DNA from: Bacteroidales bacterium
Lineage (GTDB): Bacteria; Bacteroidota; Bacteroidia; Bacteroidales; Bacteroidaceae
Assembly: GCA_004552195.1 (NCBI GenBank)
Contig: SFPC01000067.1
Coordinates: 1 to 9,534 of the forward strand
Direction: 5' to 3'
DNA: 9,534 nt
Positions within the stretch are counted from its first letter, which is position 1. Each line of letters opens with the position of its first letter. Positions 1 to 6,612 of the stretch are shown in pieces. The notes under the pieces were generated by a model. It was not told the DNA's origin. It searched no databases and was given only the letters and a program-made list of their open reading frames with translations. Position numbers and translations under genes: made by a program.

Positions 1-406
1 GCATTGCTAATATTGGGCAGATGCAGAGGCAGGCAATAATAATATTTTTCCAAGACAGAAAGACGCTTATCGCTTCTGACGCTTCTGATGCATTTGTCTG
101 CAAGCACATCAGAAGTAATGTGGGATTGATAGGTTGTCCTATGGAAAGTACTAACTCTAGGTCTAAAGTTGTCACTATGTACATAAAACATGAGACGATA
201 ATTCTTATGACCTGCATGAATCTTTTTGGTAGCAGGGATATCAGTAGAGTTAAGCAGTAAACGTCCACTACAGATTCAAGGATTCCCCATAATCTGCTGG
301 AATTCCATGCAATGATGCAATTGCCCAAAAGGCAAAGCAACAACATGCTAATAAAAAAAACTATATTCCCTCTTAAGAAAAGTTTTCTGATGAAAATATG
401 ATACAT
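1..406 (-). CDS. Partial inner-membrane protein, N-terminus; likely phosphoethanolamine transferase/sulfatase-type
   Basis: Reading the minus strand from an ATG at 406 gives 135 codons with no stop before the left window edge, so only the N-terminus is present. It begins MYHIFIRKLF and contains about four hydrophobic stretches (roughly residues 14-33, 45-60, 65-85 and 121-134), as expected of a membrane anchor. Residues about 81-120 (DLELVLSIGQPINPT, then LQTNASEASEAISVFLSW) recall the part of Bacteroidales EptA/LptA-like phosphoethanolamine transferases just before the periplasmic alkaline-phosphatase-type domain: an 'FGxPITPT...ETNxxEAxEFL'-like pattern. The catalytic domain lies outside the window, so its threonine nucleophile and metal ligands cannot be checked. 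It starts 9 bases after the bcp stop, on the same strand and in the same frame. An internal ATG at 346 is an alternative start. The DNA is clearly more AT-rich than its neighbours. Openness and membrane character are seen; the family is inferred from remembered similarity. Confidence 0.6.
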   Translation of the reverse strand, partial: MYHIFIRKLFLRGNIVFFISMLLLCLLGNCIIAWNSSRLWGILESVVDVYCLTLLISLLPKRFMQVIRIIVSCFMYIVTTLDLELVLSIGQPINPTLLLMCLQTNASEASEAISVFLSWKNIIIACLCICPILAM

Positions 407-415
407 GCAAATGGT

Positions 416-883
416 TTAAAGAATTTTTGAATCTACCATCAACTTATACATATCGTTCTTGTATGCTTTGATTTCCTTGGGCAGGAAGATGCGGCTGATG
501 CGCCCTTCTTCGTCAATGAGGAAGGTGGTGCGGAATACGCCCATGTAGGTGCGGCCGTACATCTTCTTTTCTCCCCAAGCACCGAAGGCTTCGAGCAGCC
601 GGTGCTCGGTGTCGGCAATGAGGTGGAAGGGGAGGCCGTGGCGTTCACGGAAGTTTTGGTGTGACCGTGCGCTGTCGGCACTCACGCCGATGACTTCGTA
701 GCCGGCCTCTCGGAGCTCATCGTAATGGTCGCGGAAGCTGCACGCTTCGGCGGTACAGCCGGAGGTGTTGTCCTTGGGATAGAAATAGAGCACTACTTTG
801 CGTCCGCGAAACGCGCTGAGACGCAACTCGTTGCCTGCTTCGTCGTAGCCCAGCAGGTCGGGGGCTTGTTCGCCTATGGTCAT
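416..883 (-). CDS. bcp: Thioredoxin-dependent peroxiredoxin, Bcp/PrxQ type
   Basis: This is a cytoplasmic peroxiredoxin that reduces hydrogen peroxide and organic hydroperoxides, with thioredoxin as the usual electron donor. From the ATG at 883 it is 155 aa, the normal Bcp length. It has the thioredoxin-fold start (GEQAPDLLGYDEAG), the strand VVLYFYPKDNT, and the active-site segment SGCTAEACSFRD. In that segment the peroxidatic Cys (C43) and the resolving Cys (C48) are five residues apart, as in two-cysteine PrxQ enzymes. Ser replaces the commoner Pro before the GC of the active site. Later family features are VIGVSADSARSHQNF, FHLIADTEH, and a Tyr-Met-Gly-Val-Phe-Arg-Thr-Thr-Phe-Leu-Ile-Asp stretch. 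A TTG two codons upstream (889) would add Met-Ile, but the ATG gives the usual MTIGEQAP-like start. It stands about 150 bases after the GH92-like gene, behind a repeat-rich gap, so it may have its own promoter; I saw no consensus TAnnTTTG box there. Confidence 0.95.
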   Translation of the reverse strand: MTIGEQAPDLLGYDEAGNELRLSAFRGRKVVLYFYPKDNTSGCTAEACSFRDHYDELREAGYEVIGVSADSARSHQNFRERHGLPFHLIADTEHRLLEAFGAWGEKKMYGRTYMGVFRTTFLIDEEGRISRIFLPKEIKAYKNDMYKLMVDSKIL

Positions 884-903
884 AATCAATGTATAATTTA
901 CTA

Positions 904-970
904 TTTATAATTTTAATGAAGCCTGCGGCCATGGACTAATTTATAATTTACAATGAAGCCTGCGGCCATG
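904..970. repeat. Two tandem copies of a ~31-bp AT-rich/GC-core unit
   Basis: The 19-mer aatgaagcctgcggccatg occurs exactly at 915-933 and again at 952-970. Both copies are preceded by nearly the same AT-rich stretch (tttataatttt at 904-914, tttataattta at 940-950), differing by one inserted base. The unit is therefore about 31 bp at a spacing of about 37 bp, in the gap upstream of bcp. Function is unknown; blocks like this are common between Bacteroidales genes, but that is recollection, not a search. Confidence 0.8.
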
Positions 971-1048
971 AAGTCGGCGGTTCTGCATCGTCCTGTATGA
1001 TGGTCGACAGACCTAATTATAAATTATACATTGTAAATTATAAATTAG
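936..1048. repeat. 20-bp perfect inverted repeat spanning the bcp/GH92-like gap
   Basis: The 20 bases at 936-955 (ctaatttataatttacaatg) are the exact reverse complement of 1029-1048, with 73 bases between the arms. The right arm overlaps the last three codons and the TAA stop (1038-1040) of the GH92-like gene. A third related stretch (ctaattataaattata at 1013-1028) pairs imperfectly with the same right arm and could make a smaller AT-rich hairpin at the end of that gene. It may act as a weak terminator or be the remains of a small inserted element. No transposase is present. Confidence 0.75.
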
Positions 1049-2564
1049 CTTCGCTGCATGTGATTTCCATGATGCCTCCGCGCACGAGTTGTTCGTGGGT
1101 GAAGGTGAGGCCAACGGGCAAGGGATTGCCTTGCAGCGTGGCGCGGCCTACGATGGGACGCGAGGGGAGGTTGCGCTTGGTATGGAGCATGAAGCGGCGG
1201 CCACGGCCTACGTGGAGGGTGACGATGTTGAACACGGGGCGCACCACCTGCCACGTGCCGGGACTTTGGCGGACGGGGCGGAAGCCGATGGCGTTGAACA
1301 CGTACCATGCGGCCTGTGCCGTGGCGTCGACTTGTTGGCTTTCACCCTTGAGCATGGACTGGGCCATGCTGCGCAGCAGGGTGTCGGTAGCGAGTGCGTC
1401 GGGTGCCGGTTCGGCTGCGGGATAGAGTGCCGCCAAGCGTTGCAGAAAATCGTCGGCTTGCGTTACGCCCTTCATGGCGGGAAGGCTGATGAGGCGGTTC
1501 ATCGCGGCGTGGAAGGCGGCTTGCAGGGGGGCTTGGCGCGTGGTTATCTCGATGAAGGCGTAAGGCGAGGCAGGTTCGGGCTTGCCTGTTGCGGGGCGGC
1601 CTCCCGTCTTGGAGCGGGAGGTGGAAGTGCCCCCGTGACGGCGCGAAGCTGAACCCGACGGGGTGCCTCCTTCGTTCTGAGCCAGCAGCGGGGTGTCATC
1701 GCGTGGCGGCAGGGGTTTGCGCTTGTCGCTGAACGGCGTGGCGGGCCGGTGGCCTTCAACGCAGGCATAGGCTTCGTTGGTGCTCAGGGCGGAGACGGCG
1801 GAGATGACTTTGAGCTGTTCGCCGGGCTTGAGCGGAAAGGTGAAGGCCACTTTGCAGCGGCTCTCTTTCTGCCCGTTTTCGAGCGTTACCCGCTCGCGCC
1901 GCACGTTCCACGTGGTGAAGGGGTGGGAGAAGCGGGCGTAGTAGTAGAGGTCGGGCTGGGAGGTATTGCCGGCTACTGCCGTGCGGCGGTGGGCTCGGAT
2001 GGTGCGTTTGTCGATGAAGACAACGTCCATGTCCTCACAGCCGGGGCCGCTGAGGGCGTGGTCCAGGTCGATGAGGAAGCCTTTCTCGGCTGTAGTGTCG
2101 GGATAGGTGTAGAGCTGTTCCAGGAAGGCGGGGTGCTCGGTGAGTTCCGCCCGGATGTTGTAACGGGTGAGTCGTGCGCGGCATTTTCCGGGCGGCTGGG
2201 CTTCGGCCATCTCGTAGCCGGAGGCATAGGCCATGAACTGCGTGGTGTCTTTTTCGCCCACGTAGACCCACACGGGGGTGCCCACGAATGGCATTTGCAG
2301 GAAACCGCCGGGAATGGCGGGCGAGGCGGATTGCAGGAAACCGCTCAGCAGCTCGTCGAAGTAGGGCGCGCGGGGGTTCTGCCCTGGATGGAAACGGGTG
2401 ACAGGGGTGAGGGTCTGCGCCCGAACCGTGACGGTCGGGGCGGTCAGGGCGGCCAGGGTTGTCAGGAAGAGGAGGGCGGCCAGGGGGGCGGCGGTCAAAC
2501 CGGTCAGCGCGGCGAAGAGGTCTGGCAGGGCGGAGGTGGTCGTAAGGAGGCGTGGTGTCTTCAT
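1038..2564 (-). CDS. Secreted, catalytically eroded glycoside hydrolase family 92-like protein
   Basis: The 508-aa protein starts MKTPRLLTTT with a long hydrophobic signal region (about residues 11-42) and a plausible signal peptidase I site after VRA (residue 49). Residues 116-270 follow the GH92 N-terminal beta-sandwich: GYEMAEAQPPGKC, RYNIRAELT, FLIDLDHAL, IDKRTIRAHRRT, YYYARFSHPFTTW, and LKVISAVSALSTNEAYA. Residues 273-334 form a low-complexity Gly/Ser/Arg/Pro linker. FHAAMNRLISLP (351-362) recalls the GH92 'FYTALYHxLLxP' helix. DATAQAAWYVFNAIGFRPV (413-431) and the rest, to TLQGNPLPVGLTFTHEQLVRGG, match the GH92 C-terminus. GH92 alpha-mannosidases are about 750 aa; some 300 residues of the (alpha/alpha)6 barrel, including the region of the acid Glu, are missing, and the usual GNDDCGQMSAW-like motif is degraded with one Asp left. 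Catalysis therefore seems lost; glycan or protein binding is possible. The ATG lies one base after the helicase stop, implying translational coupling. The frame stays open upstream to 3149, but that part only shadows the helicase tail. Confidence 0.8.
   Translation of the reverse strand: MKTPRLLTTTSALPDLFAALTGLTAAPLAALLFLTTLAALTAPTVTVRAQTLTPVTRFHPGQNPRAPYFDELLSGFLQSASPAIPGGFLQMPFVGTPVWVYVGEKDTTQFMAYASGYEMAEAQPPGKCRARLTRYNIRAELTEHPAFLEQLYTYPDTTAEKGFLIDLDHALSGPGCEDMDVVFIDKRTIRAHRRTAVAGNTSQPDLYYYARFSHPFTTWNVRRERVTLENGQKESRCKVAFTFPLKPGEQLKVISAVSALSTNEAYACVEGHRPATPFSDKRKPLPPRDDTPLLAQNEGGTPSGSASRRHGGTSTSRSKTGGRPATGKPEPASPYAFIEITTRQAPLQAAFHAAMNRLISLPAMKGVTQADDFLQRLAALYPAAEPAPDALATDTLLRSMAQSMLKGESQQVDATAQAAWYVFNAIGFRPVRQSPGTWQVVRPVFNIVTLHVGRGRRFMLHTKRNLPSRPIVGRATLQGNPLPVGLTFTHEQLVRGGIMEITCSEANL
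1560..1763 (-). other. Hairpin-bearing GC-rich linker segment within the GH92-like gene
   Basis: This segment encodes residues 268-335 of the GH92-like protein, a disordered-looking run rich in Gly, Ser, Thr, Arg, Lys and Pro with no match to the GH92 fold. It contains a perfect 7-bp stem (cctcccg at 1600-1606, cgggagg at 1615-1621, 8-base loop) and runs such as ccccgtgacgg and gaacccgacggggtgcc. It sits between the two GH92-like parts. The base pattern resembles palindromic intergenic repeats of Bacteroidales more than a coding domain, so I suspect an in-frame repeat insertion; this is inference. Confidence 0.4.
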
Positions 2565-2565
2565 G

Positions 2566-4122
2566 TCAACTTGGGGTATTCTCTCCGTTTTCCGGTTGGG
2601 GTTGGCCGGCTTTGGCGGCGCGGCGTTTGCGGGACTTCCTGCGCGGCTTTCCCTGTTTCTTTGCCGTGTCTTCCGCTGGTTGTGTGGCGGCTCCTCCGGA
2701 TTGTGTGGCGGTTTCTCCGGGTTGTGCTGTGGTTTCTCCGGGTTGGGCAGCGTCCTCTTTCTTTTCTTTGTTGCCCTTGCCTTTTCCGTGTTTTCCCTTA
2801 TGTTTTCGGGGGGTACCCTTGCCTTGTTCGGTGTTGTCTTTATTTTTTTCGGCGTTGTCTTTACCTTGTTCGGCGTTGTCTTTTCCGCTGCCTTTTCTTC
2901 TGCCTTTTCCGCCCCGGTGGCGGCCTTTGCGTCCCTGTTTCTCGTGTTTTCCCCCTTCTTTTTCGGCTTGGGGCGGTTGCACGCCTTCGGGCAGTTCGGC
3001 GCGCGGAATTTGCAGGTTGAGGATGCGCTCAATCTGGCGCAGGGCGAAGAGGTCGCGCTCGCCGATGAGGGTGATGGCGCGGCCTTCACGGCCTGCACGG
3101 GCGGTGCGTCCGATGCGGTGAACGTAGTCCTCGGCATCGTGGGGTGCATCGTAGTTGATGACCATGGTGATGTCGTCGATGTCGATGCCGCGCGCCACGA
3201 TGTCGGTGGCCACGAGCAAATCCACCTGTCGTGTGCGGAAGAGCTGCATCACCTCGTCGCGCTCGGCCTGTTCCAGGTCGGAGTGCATGGCGCGGGCGTT
3301 CCATCCTTTGCGCTGCAACACAATGCTTAGTTCCTTGACCTTCTGTTTCGACGAGCAGAAGAGTATGACACGCTGCGGAGGTTGCTCCTGGAAGATGTGG
3401 TTGAGCACTAACTGCTTGTGGCTTTCGCGGCAAACGTAGACACTTTGGGCTATGTTGTCGGCGGGTTTCGACACGGCAATCTCTACCTCCACGGGGTTGT
3501 GCATCACGGTGCGGGCCAGCTCGGCAATCTTGGGCGGCATGGTGGCGGAGAAGAGGATGGTTTGCCGCTCCTCCGGCATTTGTTTGACTATGCTCAGGAT
3601 GTCATCGGCAAAGCCCATGTCGAGCATACGGTCGGCCTCGTCGAGCACGAGGTGGGTGGTGCGGCTGAGGTCGAGCGTGCCGAGCTGCAGATGGGTGATG
3701 AGTCGCCCGGGGGTGGCCAGCACGATGTCGGCGCCGGCCTGGAGCGAACGCCGCTCTTGTTCGTAGCGCGCACCATCGTTGCCGCCGTAGACGGCCACGG
3801 CATTGACGCCGGTGTAGTAGGCAAAGCCTTGCAGGGCCTGGTCAATCTGCCGCGCCAGCTCCCTGGTGGGGGCAATGACGAGGCAGTTCACAGAGTCGGC
3901 GGGATGTTCGTCGCGCTGCAGCAGGGTGAGCAGGGGCAGGAGGTAGGCGGCGGTTTTCCCTGTGCCGGTCTGGGCTACGCCGAGCACATCGCGCCCTTCG
4001 AGAATGGGGGGAATGCACTGCGCCTGAACGGGCGTGCATTTTTCAAAACGCATATCATAGAGTGCATCGAGCACATCGTCTGAGAGGTCGAGGTCTTCAA
4101 AGTAAACTTCTTCGGACATCAT
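2566..4122 (-). CDS. ATP-dependent RNA helicase, DEAD-box, RhlE-like, with long charged tail
   Basis: This 518-aa protein should unwind or remodel RNA duplexes with ATP, in roles such as ribosome assembly or mRNA turnover. The RecA-like core fills residues 7-380 with all the motifs: Q motif (F8 to TPVQAQCIP), motif I AQTGTGKT (50-57), Ia PTRELA (85-90), Ib TPGR (137-140), II DEAD (161-164), III SAT (192-194), V ATDIVARGID (305-314) and VI HRIGRTARAG (335-344). It is closest to RhlE-type proteins. Residues 384-518 are a highly basic, repetitive, probably disordered tail: Lys/Gly/Arg-rich, three KDNxEx units, then QPGET-like units, ending in an RKSRKR cluster. Such tails usually bind RNA without sequence preference. 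The next ATG at 4119 would remove one Met. The gene starts 75 bases after the permease stop, and its TGA is one base before the start of the GH92-like gene. Confidence 0.95.
   Translation of the reverse strand: MMSEEVYFEDLDLSDDVLDALYDMRFEKCTPVQAQCIPPILEGRDVLGVAQTGTGKTAAYLLPLLTLLQRDEHPADSVNCLVIAPTRELARQIDQALQGFAYYTGVNAVAVYGGNDGARYEQERRSLQAGADIVLATPGRLITHLQLGTLDLSRTTHLVLDEADRMLDMGFADDILSIVKQMPEERQTILFSATMPPKIAELARTVMHNPVEVEIAVSKPADNIAQSVYVCRESHKQLVLNHIFQEQPPQRVILFCSSKQKVKELSIVLQRKGWNARAMHSDLEQAERDEVMQLFRTRQVDLLVATDIVARGIDIDDITMVINYDAPHDAEDYVHRIGRTARAGREGRAITLIGERDLFALRQIERILNLQIPRAELPEGVQPPQAEKEGGKHEKQGRKGRHRGGKGRRKGSGKDNAEQGKDNAEKNKDNTEQGKGTPRKHKGKHGKGKGNKEKKEDAAQPGETTAQPGETATQSGGAATQPAEDTAKKQGKPRRKSRKRRAAKAGQPQPENGENTPS
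2662..2883 (-). repeat. Short in-frame tandem repeats in the helicase tail
   Basis: Two sets of degenerate repeats lie inside the helicase gene. At 2821-2883 three copies encode KDNAEQG, KDNAEKN and KDNTEQG (residues 414-434). At 2662-2745 Q-P-G-E-T-like units encode QPGETTA, QPGETAT, QSGGAAT and QPAEDTA (residues 460-487). The heptad length keeps the frame through copy-number changes, so the tail probably varies between strains. The same base bias keeps other frames open on both strands here. Confidence 0.8.
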
Positions 4123-4197
4123 GGATAGATAGAGGTGTTCTAAGAATGTGAAGTGTATTTAATGTATTGTTGTCGTGCTGCCGTCCCGGCTGCAAGG

Positions 4198-5400
4198 TCA
4201 TTGGGGTGTGCGCCGATAGAGCACTGCCGCAATGATGGCGAAAATGATGTTGGGCAGCCAGACGGCGAACATGGCGGGCCATCCGGCGTTGATAGCGAAG
4301 GTGGACGACACGGTTTGGAACAGGATGTAGGTGAAGCTCAACGCTATGCCTACGCCAATGCTTGCGCCCATGCCTCCCTTGCGCTTTTCGCACGACAGGC
4401 TCACGCCGATGAGTGTCAGGATGAAAGCGGCGAAGGGGGTGGCAAACCGTTTGTGATACTCCACTTCAAACGTGCTCACGCCGGCTGCTCCGCGCAGTTT
4501 CTGGCGGTCGATGAACTCGTCGAGCTCCGGCACGGTCATGGTTTCCTGCTGCCCGCGCACGTAGAAGAAGTCCTTGGGCTCCATCACGATGATGGTGTCG
4601 AGCTTCTGTCCGCTTTCGAGTTTCTCGCGCCTGCCTACCAGGGTGCGGATTTTGTATTGCCGGATGGTCCAGGAGAAGCGGCGGTCGGAGAGTGTGTCGT
4701 ACTGTATGCTTTGAGCGGTGAGGTGCGACACGAGTTTCTTGTCGACGAACTTGTCGAGCGAGAAGCCGTAGCCGCTCTTCGTCACGTTGTCGAAGTGGGT
4801 GATGTAGGCCACTACGCCGGTATCGACCTGCATCTGCACGTTGTCCACCGAGGTGATGTCCGTCTTTTTCTTGATGTACCGGTTCTCAAAGTTCACCCTT
4901 GCCACGTTGCTCTGCGGGATGACGTAGGCACCGAGCAAGTAGGTGGTGAGGGCGATGAGGGCCGCCGAGAACATGTAGGGACGGAGCAGCCGCCGGAAAC
5001 TCATGCCGGTGCTCTTCATGGCGATGATTTCGGAATTGTCGGCCAACTTCGAGGTGAAGAAGATGACGGCGATGAACACGAAGAGCGGACTGAACAGGTT
5101 GGCGAAGTAGGGAACGAAGTTGACGTAGTAATCGAAAACGATTTTCTGCAAGGGTGCATGGCTCTGCGTCAGCTTGTCTATCTTCTCGTTGAAGTCGAAA
5201 ATCACGGCAATCACCACGATGATGGTGATGAGGAAGATATAGGTGCTCAGAAACTTGTAGACGATGTAGCGGTCGACACGTCCCAACCAGGGCTTTCGGC
5301 CCCGGTCTTTCGGGCTGGCGGCGCTCCTTTGGAGGGAGCTTTGCCGAGAGCTTTGCTGGGAGCGGTTCTTAAATCGGTTCTTGAGGCGGAATTGGCGCAT
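4198..5400 (-). CDS. LptF/LptG-family lipopolysaccharide export permease
   Basis: The 400-aa protein belongs to the YjgP/YjgQ (LptF/LptG) family, the inner-membrane part of the LptBFG transporter that extracts lipopolysaccharide and passes it to LptC/LptA. It has the family layout: about three membrane segments near the N-terminus (roughly 52-70, 97-117, 141-162), a periplasmic beta-jellyroll-like middle (165-310) and three C-terminal segments (318-336, 344-365, 375-395). Typical stretches are RVDRYIVYKFLSTY, SEIIAMKSTGMSFRRLLRP and FEVEYHKRFATPFAAFILTLIG. Whether it is LptF or LptG cannot be settled; no partner is in the window. Residues 1-40 are an unusual basic extension, as the family normally begins near RVDRY (residue 41). 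The ATG at 5400 lies 25 bases after the tgt stop, which favours this start, though a TTG at codon 38 would give a family-like N-terminus. Confidence 0.92.
   Translation of the reverse strand: MRQFRLKNRFKNRSQQSSRQSSLQRSAASPKDRGRKPWLGRVDRYIVYKFLSTYIFLITIIVVIAVIFDFNEKIDKLTQSHAPLQKIVFDYYVNFVPYFANLFSPLFVFIAVIFFTSKLADNSEIIAMKSTGMSFRRLLRPYMFSAALIALTTYLLGAYVIPQSNVARVNFENRYIKKKTDITSVDNVQMQVDTGVVAYITHFDNVTKSGYGFSLDKFVDKKLVSHLTAQSIQYDTLSDRRFSWTIRQYKIRTLVGRREKLESGQKLDTIIVMEPKDFFYVRGQQETMTVPELDEFIDRQKLRGAAGVSTFEVEYHKRFATPFAAFILTLIGVSLSCEKRKGGMGASIGVGIALSFTYILFQTVSSTFAINAGWPAMFAVWLPNIIFAIIAAVLYRRTPQ
5335..5382 (-). repeat. Small internal duplications in the permease N-terminal extension
   Basis: The extension before the first membrane helix is built from short duplications: K-N-R-F-K-N-R (residues 7-13) and Q-Q-S-S-R-Q-S-S (residues 15-22). 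On the plus strand the 9-mer gagctttgc occurs at 5336-5344 and 5348-5356. A neighbouring dyad, gctcc at 5323-5327 with ggagc at 5335-5339, lies just inside the gene. The repeats make this stretch look added to the gene rather than part of the conserved fold. Confidence 0.6.
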
Positions 5401-5425
5401 AGGCGGGCGGTTTCTAAGGGAGGTG

Positions 5426-6556
<1,131 letters not shown>

Positions 6557-6577
6557 GGATTTCTTTGGAAATAATGT

Positions 6578-6605
6578 TTTCGGGGGACGTTCTCATCCCC
6601 CGAAA
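6578..6605 (-). terminator. 10-bp perfect hairpin in the lon-tgt gap; possible attenuator or RNA-processing site
   Basis: The arms tttcggggga (6578-6587) and tcccccgaaa (6596-6605) are exact reverse complements around an 8-base loop. The stem sits between the lon stop and the tgt start. On the minus strand it is followed by acattatttcc rather than a U-run, so it is not a textbook intrinsic terminator. It could partly stop transcription, stabilise the lon mRNA 3' end, or set different lon and tgt levels. The structure is seen; the role is inferred. Confidence 0.6.
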
Positions 6606-6612
6606 CAATCTA

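Noticed and set aside
21..260. A 79-codon plus-strand open frame at the left edge.
   Set aside because: The opposite strand is open over the whole stretch and reads as a hydrophobic membrane protein with family-like motifs, so this frame is taken as its shadow.
1749..3020. A 423-codon plus-strand open frame opposite the GH92-like and helicase genes.
   Set aside because: It lies antisense to two genes with clear homology, and its translation is Gly/Val/Cys/Phe-rich shadow sequence with no domain. High GC and repetitive DNA keep it open.
2565..3149. An upstream extension of the GH92-like frame that would make a 703-residue protein overlapping the helicase.
   Set aside because: The extra 195 residues are Lys/Pro/Asn-rich shadows of the low-complexity helicase tail in another frame, while the ATG at 2564 gives a clean signal peptide immediately after the helicase stop.
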